From: Streptococcus chenjunshii
GTDB taxonomy: Bacteria > Bacillota > Bacilli > Lactobacillales > Streptococcaceae
Assembly (NCBI RefSeq): GCF_003086355.1
Contig: NZ_CP031733.1
Span: forward strand, 1,240,001 to 1,304,000
Length of the DNA stretch: 64,000 bases
Direction: 5' to 3'
Of the stretch, positions 42,407-54,031 are shown piece after piece. The notes beneath the pieces are model-generated. The model was not told the DNA's origin and searched no databases. It saw nothing but the letters and a program-made list of their open reading frames with translations. The translations under genes were made by a program, and so were the position numbers. Positions within the stretch are counted from its first letter, which is position 1. The number at the start of each line of letters is the position of its first letter.

Positions 42407-44848
42407 TCAGTCTTCTGTCTCGTTCGCCTCAGGCTCAACCAGAGCGAAGGTAACAATTTTAGCCTCTTTAGCAAGCTTCATCACTTTAACACCCAAAGTC
42501 GCCCGGCCAGTCTGCGAAATGTTGGCAACATTTGTCCGAATAAGCACACCTGTATCAGTGATGAGCATCAGATCTTCATTGCCGCTGACGGTTGCCAGTC
42601 TGGCAAGAGGACCATTCTTATCGGTAATATTAGCCGTTTTAATACCCTTACCGCCGCGGCCTTTAGTTGGGTATTCGCCGGCAGCTGTCCGTTTGCCGTA
42701 GCCTTTTTCAGTGACGATGAGTACTTCTTGTTCATCAGTTATACGAGAAGCACCTACAACTTTATCACCGCTGCGCAAATTAACACCGCGTACACCGCTG
42801 GCAGAACGCCCCATGATACGGACAGCACTTTCGTTGAAACGGACAGAGTAGCCTGTTCGGGTTCCGATAATGATATCATCCTGTCCTTCAGTCAGAATAA
42901 CATTGATTAACTCATCCTGTTCTCTTAATTTGAGGGCTTTGAGCCCATTCTGCCGAATATGGCTGAATTCCGAAACACTGGTCCGTTTGACAACTCCCTG
43001 TCTTGTTGTAAAGAAGAAATACTTGCCTTGAACTTCCTCATGTCGGGCGTTGATAATCGTTTGAATCGTTTCATTCTCATCCAGTTTCAAAAGATTGACA
43101 ATCGGCAGCCCTTTAGCTGTTCTTCCGTATTCCGGAACCTCATAGGCCTTCAGACGGTAAACACGGCCGAAGTTGGTAAAGAAGAGTAATGTATCATGCG
43201 TACTTGTTGAAACAAGTTCAGAGACAAAATCATCTTCATTGACACCTGTCCCCTGCACACCGCGGCCACCGCGTTTTTGTGCTCTAAATTCGCCCTGAGC
43301 CAAACGCTTAATGTAACCTTTGTTAGAGAGAGTAATCAGCACATCCTCTTCTTCAATCAGGTCTTCATCTTCAAGCGACAGGACTTCTCCAACCATCAGT
43401 TCTGTTCGCCGTTCATCAGCATACTTACGTTTGATATCATCAAGTTCTTCTTTGATAATGGCAATCACACGCTCCGGTTTCGCCAGAATATCTGCTAAAT
43501 CAGCAATCAGCGCTAATAACTCATCATACTCAGACTGAATCTTATCCCGTTCTAAACCGGTCAGTCGGCGCAGACGCATATCAAGGATCGCCTGACTTTG
43601 ACGTTCGGACAATTTAAACCGGCTCATCAGCTCTGCCTGTGCAATCAAGTCGGTCTCGCTGTTACGGATAATCCTGATCACTTCATCCAAATGATCAAGG
43701 GCGACAAGCAGCCCCTCTAAAATATGAGCTCTGCTTTCTGCCTTTTCTTTATCGAATTCCGTCCGGCGGACAATAACTTCTTTCTGGTGGGCGATATAGT
43801 TATCAATAATCTGCCGCAAAGAAAGAATTTTAGGAACGCCGTTTTCAATAGCCAGCATATTAAAACTGAAGTTAGTCTGCAGGCTGGTCAGCTTAAAAAG
43901 ATTATTCAAGATAACATTGGCCGAAGCATCGCGGCGGACTTCTATGATAAAACGAACCCCTTCACGGCTCGATTCATCGCGCACTGCTGTAATACCTTCC
44001 ACTCGCTTTTCCTGAGCCAAACGGACGATATGCTCATGGACTTTTGTCTTATTAACGCCGTAAGGAAATTCGGTGACAACAATCCGTTCACGGCCGCTTT
44101 TGCTTGTTTCAATTTCTGTTCGGGAGCGAAGCACAATAGATCCCTTGCCTGTATCATAAGCCTTATGAATTCCAGACTTTCCCATAACCAGAGCTCCGGT
44201 TGGAAAATCCGGACCCGGAATGACTTCCATCAATTCACGTGTCGTTGCTTCTGGTTTATCCATTACTAATTTAACTGCATCGATGGCTTCACCGAGATTA
44301 TGCGGCGGAATATTGGTTGCCATACCTACGGCAATCCCAGTTGCGCCATTTACCAGAAGATTTGGAAAGCGGGCAGGTAAGGCCAGCGGTTCCCTTTCGC
44401 TGCCATCATAGTTATCTTGGAAATCAACCGTATTTTTATTAATGTCACGAAGCATTTCCAAAGCAATTTTGCTCATTCGCGCTTCAGTATAACGCTGAGC
44501 AGCAGCCCCGTCTCCGTCCATAGAGCCAAAGTTTCCATGGCCGTCTACCAGCATATGCCGATAGGACCACCACTGAGCCATCCGCACCATAGCTTCATAA
44601 ATGGATGAGTCTCCATGCGGGTGGTATTTACCCATGACATCCCCTGTAATACGGGCTGATTTTTTATGGGGTTTGTCAGGTGTTACACCAAGCTCGTTCA
44701 TACCATATAGAATGCGGCGATGTACTGGTTTTAAACCATCTCTGACATCTGGAAGCGCACGAGCAACAATAACACTCATCGCATAATCAATGAAACTTGT
44801 TTTCATTTCACTTGTCAGATTAACATCGACTAAATTTTTATCCTGCAT
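42407..44848 (-). CDS. gyrA: DNA gyrase subunit A
   Basis: The breakage-reunion subunit that with GyrB introduces negative supercoils. 813 residues. Catalytic Tyr120 in AQRYTEARM. The quinolone-resistance region [17 protein letters not shown] carries Ser81 and Glu85, the fluoroquinolone-susceptible residues. C-terminal beta-pinwheel with GyrA-box-like [10 protein letters not shown]. Followed by srtA. An extended -10 (TGGTATAAT) on the minus strand lies at 44886-44894, upstream of the ATG. Confidence 0.97.
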   Translation of the reverse strand: MQDKNLVDVNLTSEMKTSFIDYAMSVIVARALPDVRDGLKPVHRRILYGMNELGVTPDKPHKKSARITGDVMGKYHPHGDSSIYEAMVRMAQWWSYRHMLVDGHGNFGSMDGDGAAAQRYTEARMSKIALEMLRDINKNTVDFQDNYDGSEREPLALPARFPNLLVNGATGIAVGMATNIPPHNLGEAIDAVKLVMDKPEATTRELMEVIPGPDFPTGALVMGKSGIHKAYDTGKGSIVLRSRTEIETSKSGRERIVVTEFPYGVNKTKVHEHIVRLAQEKRVEGITAVRDESSREGVRFIIEVRRDASANVILNNLFKLTSLQTNFSFNMLAIENGVPKILSLRQIIDNYIAHQKEVIVRRTEFDKEKAESRAHILEGLLVALDHLDEVIRIIRNSETDLIAQAELMSRFKLSERQSQAILDMRLRRLTGLERDKIQSEYDELLALIADLADILAKPERVIAIIKEELDDIKRKYADERRTELMVGEVLSLEDEDLIEEEDVLITLSNKGYIKRLAQGEFRAQKRGGRGVQGTGVNEDDFVSELVSTSTHDTLLFFTNFGRVYRLKAYEVPEYGRTAKGLPIVNLLKLDENETIQTIINARHEEVQGKYFFFTTRQGVVKRTSVSEFSHIRQNGLKALKLREQDELINVILTEGQDDIIIGTRTGYSVRFNESAVRIMGRSASGVRGVNLRSGDKVVGASRITDEQEVLIVTEKGYGKRTAAGEYPTKGRGGKGIKTANITDKNGPLARLATVSGNEDLMLITDTGVLIRTNVANISQTGRATLGVKVMKLAKEAKIVTFALVEPEANETED

Positions 44849-46193
<1,345 letters not shown>

Positions 46194-46202
46194 TCCATCA
46201 GT

Positions 46203-46297
46203 AAAAAGAGGGAATGCCTTCCCTCTTTTGTTTGTTAGAAAAATAGAAAAAAGTCTCTCCCGGCATTTTATCATAATGTTAGGAGAGACTTTTCTTT
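46203..46297. terminator. Two hairpin terminators between ldh and nox
   Basis: AAAAGAGGGA / TCCCTCTTTT (46204-46229) serves ldh. AAAAGTCTCTCC / GGAGAGACTTTT (about 46250-46295), with T runs on both strands, can serve nox and back up ldh. Confidence 0.8.
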
Positions 46298-46356
46298 TCA
46301 TCTAGGAAGCTGGCGTTTTATTTATTAACAAAGCTGCTTTAAATAGTTTTTTCCGG

Positions 46357-47736
46357 CTACTGAGCTAAATTCCCAGCTGCAAGAGCTGCCATTGTGATGT
46401 AGTTATATGGCTGGTTAAAGTGAGGCAGGAAGAAAAGGTCCAGCAAAGCCAGTTTATCAATGGTTACTTTCTCCTGAATAGCTAAAGAGAACATATGGAT
46501 ACCCATTGAGATATCTTCTCTCGAAACCATCTGACAGCCTAAAATAAGGCGGCTGTTTTTATCATAAACAATCTTGATGGTTACCTCATAGTTATTATGC
46601 TTAATAAAACCAGGTTTCTGCAAATCTTTATAGCTGGTTTCTACTGCATCAAATCCTGCCTGCTTAGCCTTTTCCAGCGTCAAACCGGTTGAAACCATGT
46701 TGAGTCCAAAGATAGAAATACCGTTTGACCCTTGAACGCCAGCACTTTCAACGTCATATCCGCAGGCATTATGAGCTGCCACAATACCTGTCCGTACAGC
46801 ATTAGAGGCTAAAGCAATGTAATTGTTGTCATCACGTGCGTTATCATAAACCGTTGCACAGTCACCAATTGCATAAACATCTTTCATGCTGGTTTCCTGT
46901 TTCTTATTAACAACCCAGGCTCCATTGCGGAAAGTTTCTAATCTGCCATCTCCAAGAGCCGTGTTAGGCCGAAAACCAACAGCCATAAGCACCATATCAA
47001 CATCAAATGTTTCTTTATCTGTCACCAGACGTTCGACTTTTCCTTGGCCTTCAACAGCTTGAACGGCCTGACCAAAAGCAAGCTGAATGCCGTTTTCTTC
47101 CAGATTACGGCTCATTAAGTCAGTAAATTCACGGTCATAGTAACCGCCCATGCAGGTGTCAGCTATATCAACAAGGACAACCTCTTTTCCCTTGCGCTGA
47201 AACGCTTCTGCAAGTTCTACACCGATATAGCCTGCTCCAACAACAGCAACACGTCTAATATCAGGATTATGCAATTTTTCAATCACTTCTTCTGCGTTTT
47301 GATATAATTTGACAAATTGCAGATTTTCTAAAGTTGCTTTAAACTCGCGGGACCCCTCCTGAAGCTCTACTCCTTTAACCGGAGGAATGATTGGCTGAGA
47401 ACCGGTTGCTAAAATTAATTTATCATAAGATTCGATGTGTTCTTTGCCATCGACCAGAGCCTTAACTTCTTTTTTATCGTAATCAATTTTGAGAACAGGG
47501 GAATTCATGTAAACCTTGGCTCCCATAGCTTCTAACTGCTCTTTATCAGAATAAAAGAGTCCTTCCGGACCGTCAATCTGTTCGCCAATCCAGAGCGCCA
47601 TACCGCAGCCTAAGAAAGAAATGTTTGAATTTTGATCGAAAGTGACGACCTCATTTTTATCTCCGTAATTGTTCAGCATGGTCTTAATAGCCATTGTCCC
47701 AGCATGGTTTGTTCCCACAACAACAATTTTACTCAT
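46357..47736 (-). CDS. nox: NADH oxidase (water-forming type)
   Basis: A 459-residue flavoprotein of the NADH oxidase/peroxidase family that reoxidises NADH with oxygen. FAD-binding start [18 protein letters not shown], redox-active Cys44 in [14 protein letters not shown]-binding [17 protein letters not shown] (about 150-166) and [12 protein letters not shown]. In mutans streptococci the equivalent is the four-electron, water-forming enzyme; that type is assumed here from similarity and position next to ldh. Monocistronic, with a terminator shared with ldh. Confidence 0.93.
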   Translation of the reverse strand: MSKIVVVGTNHAGTMAIKTMLNNYGDKNEVVTFDQNSNISFLGCGMALWIGEQIDGPEGLFYSDKEQLEAMGAKVYMNSPVLKIDYDKKEVKALVDGKEHIESYDKLILATGSQPIIPPVKGVELQEGSREFKATLENLQFVKLYQNAEEVIEKLHNPDIRRVAVVGAGYIGVELAEAFQRKGKEVVLVDIADTCMGGYYDREFTDLMSRNLEENGIQLAFGQAVQAVEGQGKVERLVTDKETFDVDMVLMAVGFRPNTALGDGRLETFRNGAWVVNKKQETSMKDVYAIGDCATVYDNARDDNNYIALASNAVRTGIVAAHNACGYDVESAGVQGSNGISIFGLNMVSTGLTLEKAKQAGFDAVETSYKDLQKPGFIKHNNYEVTIKIVYDKNSRLILGCQMVSREDISMGIHMFSLAIQEKVTIDKLALLDLFFLPHFNQPYNYITMAALAAGNLAQ

Positions 47737-47932
47737 TCAAGCATCCTCTTTTCAAAAAAATATTTCAGGTTTCCCTTCTTTATAACTATAGCATACCACT
47801 AAAACGCTTTCAAATAATATGCTCATACAGAAAAAACAGCCCTTTGTGTGAAAAAACGCGAAAGGCAAGGAGCCACCGTTTTTTGTTCAGCTGCCCTATC
47901 TTTCTTTAATTAAGAAATTGGATGCTGTATAA

Positions 47933-48122
47933 AAAGGGGCAGGGACTGCTCTGCGTCCCAATCGCTAGATTTTGTGTCTAACTTCCGGGGTGCAGAGCAG
48001 TCCCTGCCTTGTTTTACTTTTGTTGCGCAAGAGATAAGAACTTCCTAATCAACTTATGCGGAGGTGGGACGACAAAATCGTCATTTTATAACAATTGACC
48101 GATTTTTATCCCGCTCTCTTTT
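47933..48122 (-). repeat. Family B repeat with terminator, copy 4
   Basis: Read on the minus strand: GAGAGCGGGATAAAAATCGG, CAATTGTTATAAAATGACGA, GTCGTCCCACCTCCGCATAAG, AAGTTCTTATCTC, then the hairpin GGCAGGGACTGCTCTGC / GCAGAGCAGTCCCTGCC with a long loop. The conserved part matches copy 1 almost base for base over about 90 bp. Located just after rnsD, as its terminator. Confidence 0.78.
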
Positions 48123-48155
48123 TGGTTTAGTAGAGTGATTCAGCAGCTGGCTGCT

Positions 48156-49115
48156 TTATTTTGACTTAATGTAATTAACACCATCAGCTTTTGGTGCTAC
48201 TGCCTGACCAAAGAAAGCGGCCAGAACAACGATAGTTAACACATAAGGCGCTATTTGCAGATAAACTGATGGAATCGAGGACAGAAAAGGGATCGAACTG
48301 CCCACAATAGCCAATGACTGTGATAAGCCGAAAAAGAGGCTTGACAGCATGGCTCCAATTGGATTCCAGCGGCCAAAGATCATGGCTGCTAAAGCAATAA
48401 AACCAGGGCCGGCAATTGTGGTGATAGAGAAATTGTTAGAGATGGACTGCGCATATATGGCACCGCCAATGCCCCCAAAAAAACCTGAAATCATGATGCC
48501 GGCATACCGCAGTAAATAGACATTGATTCCCAATGTATCTGCAGCCTGCGGATGTTCTCCGACAGAACGGAGACGAAGGCCAAAACGGGTTTTAAAAATG
48601 ATGAACCAGGAAATAAAGGCGACTAAAATAGCTACATAACCCGCCAGCGAGGTGTTGTTAAAGAAAATTCGGCCTATGACAGGAATGTCCTTCAAAATCG
48701 GGAAGGAAAAACGACCAAATGATTTTGAAATGGTATCTGTCTGCCCTTTGCCATCATACATTACCCGGCAAAGGAATACTGCCAGAGAAGGGGCGATAAG
48801 GTTTAGGACAGTCCCGGAAACAACATGATCAGCCCTGAAATTGACAGTTGCTACAGCATGGATAAGAGAATAAAGCAAACCTATAAGACCAGCAGCAAGT
48901 GCTGCAATCCACGGCATCGCTCTGCCAAACATATCAGCAAAATGCAGGTTAAAGACAACCCCTGAAAAAGCTCCTATAACCATGATACCTTCGAGACCAA
49001 CGTTTACAGTACCGGAACGTTCAGAAAAAGTTCCGCCGATACTTGTGAAAATCAACGGTGCCGCATAGATTAGCATTGAGGACACTAATAAGGTTAAAAC
49101 AGTAACAAGATTCAT
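48156..49115 (-). CDS. rnsD: Nucleoside ABC transporter permease RnsD
   Basis: A 319-residue permease of the BPD_transp_2 (branched-chain/nucleoside) family with about nine hydrophobic helices. Conserved wording: TSIGGTFSERSGTVNVGLEGIMVIGAF (about 24-50), RSVGEHPQAADTLGINV and GIGGAIYA. Forms the channel with RnsC for nucleosides delivered by RnsB. Last gene of the leftward nucleoside operon, one base after rnsC. Confidence 0.93.
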   Translation of the reverse strand: MNLVTVLTLLVSSMLIYAAPLIFTSIGGTFSERSGTVNVGLEGIMVIGAFSGVVFNLHFADMFGRAMPWIAALAAGLIGLLYSLIHAVATVNFRADHVVSGTVLNLIAPSLAVFLCRVMYDGKGQTDTISKSFGRFSFPILKDIPVIGRIFFNNTSLAGYVAILVAFISWFIIFKTRFGLRLRSVGEHPQAADTLGINVYLLRYAGIMISGFFGGIGGAIYAQSISNNFSITTIAGPGFIALAAMIFGRWNPIGAMLSSLFFGLSQSLAIVGSSIPFLSSIPSVYLQIAPYVLTIVVLAAFFGQAVAPKADGVNYIKSK

Positions 49116-49116
49116 C

Positions 49117-50187
49117 TTATTTGCCTCCTTCTGCTGCTGGAATGACTTTTTTGCTACGCGGCTGCAGGCAGCGGCGAATCATGTAATTAGCTCCAACAAA
49201 GAAAATAATTAAAGCAGAAACAACATCAATAATTTCCGAAGGAATTCCTAACATACCCGTTTTGCCGATAGCAAGAACACCGTAGAGGAAAGCTGCAAAG
49301 GGAATTCCCAGCGCATTGTTAGCTGCCAGCAGGGCTACAGCCATGCCGTCCCAGCCGATACTTAAAGAACTGCTTTGTACATAAACATTTTCAAATGTTC
49401 CCAAGCCTTCCACAGTTCCGCCTAATCCGGCAAGCGCTCCTGAAATGATCATAGAAGTGACTATGACACGCTTAGAAGACATGCCTGCATATTCAGCTGC
49501 GTGGGAATTCAAGCCGACCGCTGTAATTTCATATCCCATTGTTGTTTTTTTCATCATAAACCAAACAAGTACCACTGCAATAAGGGCAAAGAAAATACCG
49601 ATATTCATACGCGAATGGTTTGTTAGTTCAGACAGCCACTGCGTTTGGTAAGAAGCACTGGCTGATACTTTGTTGCTGGCATCAGATGTACGCATGACCG
49701 TGTCAGAAATACCGTTGCGGACTAAAGCATCGGTTGAGTATAGGATGATATAGTTCATCATGATAGTCACAATCACTTCACTTGTTCCTAAGTAAGCACG
49801 CAAAATGCCTGGAACAGCACCAGCAAGGCCGCCGGCTATAAGACCGATTGAAACTGTGCAGATCACCGAAATAACTTTAGGTAAGTCGGGAAAAGAAAGA
49901 GCGAACCAAACAGCCATAACCCAGCCGATTAGAGCCTGTCCTGGCAGACCGACATTGAAGAAACCTGCTTTTGAAGAAACCGAAAAGCCCAGAGCAATTA
50001 AAATCAAAGGCCCCATCGCCCGGAAAATCTCTCCCCAATTTTTGAGAGAACCAAAGGCAGTATAGAGAAGGTCATTATAGCCCCAAATAGGATTATAGCC
50101 AAAGATAACCATAATAACAGCTCCCAGCAACATTCCTAAAAGAACTGCAAGCAGAGGAACTGCCCAATTTTGCATATTCTTAGACAT
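49117..50187 (-). CDS. rnsC: Nucleoside ABC transporter permease RnsC
   Basis: A 356-residue permease partner of RnsD. Hydrophobic helices throughout, with GFSVSSKAGFFNVGLPGQALIG, SEVIVTIMMNYI and AVGLNSHAAEYAGMSSKRV as family segments. The start overlaps the rnsA stop by 8 bases. The gene order rnsB-A-C-D corresponds to the ribonucleoside transporter described in S. mutans. Confidence 0.93.
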   Translation of the reverse strand: MSKNMQNWAVPLLAVLLGMLLGAVIMVIFGYNPIWGYNDLLYTAFGSLKNWGEIFRAMGPLILIALGFSVSSKAGFFNVGLPGQALIGWVMAVWFALSFPDLPKVISVICTVSIGLIAGGLAGAVPGILRAYLGTSEVIVTIMMNYIILYSTDALVRNGISDTVMRTSDASNKVSASASYQTQWLSELTNHSRMNIGIFFALIAVVLVWFMMKKTTMGYEITAVGLNSHAAEYAGMSSKRVIVTSMIISGALAGLGGTVEGLGTFENVYVQSSSLSIGWDGMAVALLAANNALGIPFAAFLYGVLAIGKTGMLGIPSEIIDVVSALIIFFVGANYMIRRCLQPRSKKVIPAAEGGK

Positions 50188-51718
50188 TAACTGCCTCCTT
50201 GTCTAACTTTCCACCAGCCATTAAGATACCAAGCTCTTGTTTATCAGTTTTTGCAGGATCTAATATTCCCTGAATAACTCCATCATGAATAACAGCAATT
50301 CGATCTGAAATATCTAAAATTTCATCCAATTCAAAGCTGACAACAAGCACTGCTTTTCCCTTGTCACGCTCAGCAACCAGACGTTTGCGAATATATTCTA
50401 TAGCGCCTACATCCAAACCTCGTGTTGGCTGGCTGACGAGCAGCAAATCCGGGTTGCGGTCGATTTCACGTGCGATGACAGCTTTTTGCTGATTGCCGCC
50501 AGACAGTGATCCGGCAGCAACTGTTTCACTGGCTGCCCGAACATCAAATTCAGCCATCAGCTGCTGGGTATGTTGGTTGATATTATTATAATCTAACACC
50601 CCATGCTTACTGAGAGGTTCTTTGTAATAAGTCTGAAGGGCCATGTTTTCAGCTAAAGTCATTTCCAGAACCATACCATCTCGGTGCCGGTCCTCAGGAA
50701 TATGGCCAACCTGCATTTCTGTGATTTTCCGCGGCGTCAAGTGAGTTATTTCAGTCCCCTTGATTTTAATGGAGCCGGATTTAACTTTGCGCAGACCGGC
50801 AACAGCTTGGATCAGCTCACTTTGGCCGTTGCCGTCAATTCCTGCAATGCCGACAATTTCGCCTGCTCGAACAGCAAGAGACAGCCCTTTGACTGCTGGA
50901 ATGCCACGATTTTCATCTACAAATAAACCTTCGATCTCTAAAACTGTTTCCTGAGGTCGGGCAACTTGTTTCTCTGTTTTGAAGGATACTTCTCTGCCGA
51001 CCATCATTTCAGCTAACTCTTTGCTTGTAGTTCCCGCAATCGGTACTGTCGCAATAGATTTTCCGCGGCGGATTACTGTTACTCGGTCAGCCACCGCCCG
51101 AATTTCCTCAAGCTTATGGGTAATCAGAATAATCGACTTTCCTTCTTTAACCAAATTGCGCATAATCTCTAGCAGCTCAGTGATTTCAGCAGGTGTCAGG
51201 ACAGCTGTCGGTTCATCAAAAATCAGAATATCGGCGCCGCGATAAAGAGTTTTAAGGATTTCAACACGCTGCTGGGCTCCTACTGTGATATCCGCCACTT
51301 TTGCGTAGGGATCAACAGCTAAGCCATATCGCTCAGACAATGCCTGTATCTCTTTTGCCGCGTTTTTTAAATCAAGCACACCTGCTCTCTTGGTCATTTC
51401 ATTACCCAAGATAATATTTTCTGCAACTGTAAAGGCCTCCACCAGCATAAAATGCTGGTGAACCATGCCGATCCCCATTTTATTGGCTTTTGCAGGTGAA
51501 TCCAATTGAGCGGGCTGGCCGTTTACAAGAATGTCACCCATTGTCGGCTCTAACAAGCCAGCCAGCATATTCATTAGCGTTGATTTCCCCGCACCGTTTT
51601 CACCAAGAAGGGCATGAATTTCACCGTGTCTGACTTCCAAGTTAACATGGTCATTTGCCAGGAAATCTCCAAACTGTTTAGTGATATTCCGCATTTCAAT
51701 GACATTTTCATTTGCCAT
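50180..51718 (-). CDS. rnsA: Nucleoside ABC transporter ATPase RnsA
   Basis: 512 residues with two ATP-binding cassettes in tandem, as in simple-sugar and nucleoside importers. N-terminal cassette: Walker A GENGAGKST (about 38-46), signature ITVGAQQRVEI, Walker B DILIFDEPT. C-terminal cassette: GIDGNGQSEL, LSGGNQQKAVIAREI, LLVSQPTRGLD. The second cassette has a non-canonical Walker A, usual for this group. A hairpin between rnsB and rnsA may reduce transcription into this gene. Confidence 0.95.
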   Translation of the reverse strand: MANENVIEMRNITKQFGDFLANDHVNLEVRHGEIHALLGENGAGKSTLMNMLAGLLEPTMGDILVNGQPAQLDSPAKANKMGIGMVHQHFMLVEAFTVAENIILGNEMTKRAGVLDLKNAAKEIQALSERYGLAVDPYAKVADITVGAQQRVEILKTLYRGADILIFDEPTAVLTPAEITELLEIMRNLVKEGKSIILITHKLEEIRAVADRVTVIRRGKSIATVPIAGTTSKELAEMMVGREVSFKTEKQVARPQETVLEIEGLFVDENRGIPAVKGLSLAVRAGEIVGIAGIDGNGQSELIQAVAGLRKVKSGSIKIKGTEITHLTPRKITEMQVGHIPEDRHRDGMVLEMTLAENMALQTYYKEPLSKHGVLDYNNINQHTQQLMAEFDVRAASETVAAGSLSGGNQQKAVIAREIDRNPDLLLVSQPTRGLDVGAIEYIRKRLVAERDKGKAVLVVSFELDEILDISDRIAVIHDGVIQGILDPAKTDKQELGILMAGGKLDKEAVNV

Positions 51719-51783
51719 GTATACTCCCCTTTTCCTATTTTTATAGCTTAAACCGCTGTGGCTGCTGAAGGAATTCAGCCCTG

Positions 51784-51815
51784 AAAAAAGCGACCGCTTC
51801 AGGGTCGCTTTCTCA
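51784..51815 (-). terminator. Intercistronic hairpin between rnsB and rnsA
   Basis: On the minus strand AAAGCGACC / GGTCGCTTT followed by TTTC. A partial terminator here would give more binding protein (rnsB) than transporter subunits. Confidence 0.72.
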
Positions 51816-51828
51816 AAGATAACTTAAA

Positions 51829-52890
51829 TTAGTTATCAACACCATCGGCAACAGTAATTTTTCCGTCAATAATTTGCTGCTTGGCTTCTTCAACAGCTGA
51901 TTTGATTTCATCTGAAAGGTTATCTGTGACAATATCTACACCGCCGTCTGAAAGTCCGTAGGTTGTAATCTTGCCGCCCTCAAATTTATCACCATCAAGC
52001 TGAGCATTTGAGATGTTTTTAACGACTGTACCAACTTCTTTAATTGTTGATGTCAAAATAAAGTTAGACTTTTGATTATCGGAAGAAGTATAGTTCCCTT
52101 CGTTGCTCTGATCGCGGTCAACCCCGATAACCCAAACTTTTTCTTCGCTGTCAGCAGGCAGTTTTTCATTGATTTCTTTTGCTTCCGAGAAAACGCCTGT
52201 ACCAGCACCGCCAGCTGCATGATAGATAACATCAGCACCGTTTGTATACATGGTAGCAGCAATTGTTTTGGCATTAGCAGAATCTGAGTAAGAACCAACA
52301 TACTTAACCTGAACTTCGATAGAATCATCAACTGAAGCAACACCTTCTTTGAAGCCAGTCTCAAAACGGGTGATAGTATCCGATTCAATTCCGCCTATAA
52401 AACCAACCTTGCCTGTTTTAGACTGCATAGCAGCCGCAATACCGGCCAAATAGGCTCCCTCATTGTCTGCAAAAAGCACACTGGTCACATTATCTTGATC
52501 TGTGATGGTATCATCAATGATAACATAATTGACATCTTCATTTTCCTGTGCAGCTTTCTCAACAGCGGAGTGCAGTTTATAGCCGATACCAAAAATAAGA
52601 TTGTAGCCATTTGAAACTGCAGAGTCCAGATTCGTTGCATAGTCAGCTTCGCTGTCAGACTGGAAATAAGTATAAGCCTTATCTTTTTCCAGTTTGTTCT
52701 CCTTGCCCCATTCTTGGAGTCCTTCCCAGGCTGACTGATTGAATGATTTATCATCTACACCGCCGGTATCAGTAACGATAGCTACCTTAGTATCGCTATC
52801 AGATGATGCACCGGATGAGCTGCGCTGACATGCAGCAAGTGTTAAAGAAGCAACCGCCAGCAAACCAAGTCCAACAATTTTTTTGTTCAT
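51829..52890 (-). CDS. rnsB: Nucleoside-binding lipoprotein RnsB
   Basis: A 353-residue BMP/PnrA-family substrate-binding protein. Signal peptide with lipobox LTLAAC, lipidated Cys21, then a Ser-rich linker. Mature domain starts VAIVTDTGGVDDKSFNQSAWEGLQ (about 32-55), followed by GYKLHSAV, GAYLAGIAAAM and VGFIGGIESDTITRFETGF, all typical for nucleoside binders. Ribosome site GGAGGG precedes ATG 52890. Its gene lies between cdd and rnsA. Confidence 0.95.
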   Translation of the reverse strand: MNKKIVGLGLLAVASLTLAACQRSSSGASSDSDTKVAIVTDTGGVDDKSFNQSAWEGLQEWGKENKLEKDKAYTYFQSDSEADYATNLDSAVSNGYNLIFGIGYKLHSAVEKAAQENEDVNYVIIDDTITDQDNVTSVLFADNEGAYLAGIAAAMQSKTGKVGFIGGIESDTITRFETGFKEGVASVDDSIEVQVKYVGSYSDSANAKTIAATMYTNGADVIYHAAGGAGTGVFSEAKEINEKLPADSEEKVWVIGVDRDQSNEGNYTSSDNQKSNFILTSTIKEVGTVVKNISNAQLDGDKFEGGKITTYGLSDGGVDIVTDNLSDEIKSAVEEAKQQIIDGKITVADGVDN

Positions 52891-52978
52891 AGAAATGAAC
52901 CCTCCTAAAAACTTTTAAGCAACTGTGTGCTCATATGATTGCTAGACCCAAAAGTCTAGCAGAGAAAGTTAAAACAGA

Positions 52979-53371
52979 TTATGTTAAATCTGTAAAAGAA
53001 TAAGGAAGTAAATCCTCGACCGTCATCGCGACCGTCAGACCATCTTCAGCAATTAAAGTAACCTTTGAAGACGGCGCAAAAAATTCTGCCATTACCTGGC
53101 GGCAAGCACCGCAAGGTGAAACAGGTTTTTTCGTCTGTCCGTAAACAGCAATTTCTGCCAATTCAGTACAGCCGGCAGAAACAGCCTTAAAAATAGCAGT
53201 TCTTTCACCGCAGATAGTTAAGCCGAAACTTGTATTTTCGATATTGCAGCCGGTAAATATCCGGCCGTCTTTTGTTTTCACCGCAGCACCAACAGGAAAA
53301 TGCGAATAAGGAACATAGGCTTTTTTACTGGCTTCTATTGCCTGAGCCACCAAGGAATCAGTATCCGCCAT
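52979..53371 (-). CDS. cdd: Cytidine deaminase
   Basis: Deaminates cytidine and deoxycytidine to uridine forms in pyrimidine salvage. 130 residues with zinc ligands in [21 protein letters not shown] (Cys-x-x-Glu of the active site region) and [16 protein letters not shown] (Cys-x-x-Cys). ATG at 53371 has AAAGGAG 9 bases upstream; an in-frame TTG one codon earlier is less likely. Overlaps the end of deoC by 14 bases, so the two are translationally linked. Confidence 0.95.
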   Translation of the reverse strand: MADTDSLVAQAIEASKKAYVPYSHFPVGAAVKTKDGRIFTGCNIENTSFGLTICGERTAIFKAVSAGCTELAEIAVYGQTKKPVSPCGACRQVMAEFFAPSSKVTLIAEDGLTVAMTVEDLLPYSFTDLT

Positions 53372-54020
53372 CAACTTTTTCTCCTTTCAGAATAGCGACT
53401 CCTGAAGAGGTTCCAATCCGCGTAGCACCTGCCTCAATGAAAGCTTGAGCATCTGTGTAAGACCGTGCTCCGCCTGCTGCTTTAACACCTGCTTTATCAC
53501 CGACAGTCTGTCTCATCAAAGCAACATCTGCTACTGTTGCTCCGCCAGTTGAAAAACCGGTGGATGTTTTTACAAAATCAGCACCTGCTGCCACCGCGAG
53601 CTGACAGGCTTTCACTTTCTCTTCTTCAGTGAGCAGGCAGGTTTCGATGATGACTTTTACCAATTTCCCGCCGCTAGCGGCAACAACTGCTGCAATATCC
53701 TCTTCGACCGCCTGAAAACAGCCTGATTTTAAAAGACCGATGTTCATTACCATGTCAATTTCATCAGCACCTGCTGCCACTGCCTCTTTTGCTTCAAAAG
53801 CTTTAACAGCTGAAGTGTTAGCCCCGAGCGGGAAGCCAACAACAGTACAAACCTTAACATCAGAAGCTTTCTGCCTTTCGGCAGCCAAGCCAACCCAAGT
53901 TGGATTAACACAAACACTGGCAAAATGATGCTGCTTAGCTTCATCAAGGAGCTGTTCTATCTGCACCTGAGTGCTTTCTGCCTTTAACAACGTATGATCG
54001 ATATATTTATTGAGTTTCAT
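53358..54020 (-). CDS. deoC: Deoxyribose-phosphate aldolase
   Basis: Splits deoxyribose-5-phosphate into glyceraldehyde-3-phosphate and acetaldehyde. 220 residues, TIM barrel: [15 protein letters not shown] at the start, [20 protein letters not shown], the Schiff-base Lys in [15 protein letters not shown] and the second Lys in [14 protein letters not shown] 54020 preferred over 54023 by spacing to GAGGG. Follows pdp after 8-11 bases. Confidence 0.95.
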   Translation of the reverse strand: MKLNKYIDHTLLKAESTQVQIEQLLDEAKQHHFASVCVNPTWVGLAAERQKASDVKVCTVVGFPLGANTSAVKAFEAKEAVAAGADEIDMVMNIGLLKSGCFQAVEEDIAAVVAASGGKLVKVIIETCLLTEEEKVKACQLAVAAGADFVKTSTGFSTGGATVADVALMRQTVGDKAGVKAAGGARSYTDAQAFIEAGATRIGTSSGVAILKGEKVDGGY

Positions 54021-54031
54021 CATAGCCCTCT

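Noticed and set aside
43724..44269. Long open frame opposite gyrA (and similar frames opposite topA, trmFO and ffh)
   Set aside because: These are shadows of strongly supported genes, with no ribosome sites and unlikely residue composition.
50388..50400. TGCGAATA resembling a ComX box
   Set aside because: It lies inside rnsA, one base off the octamer and not upstream of a start codon.
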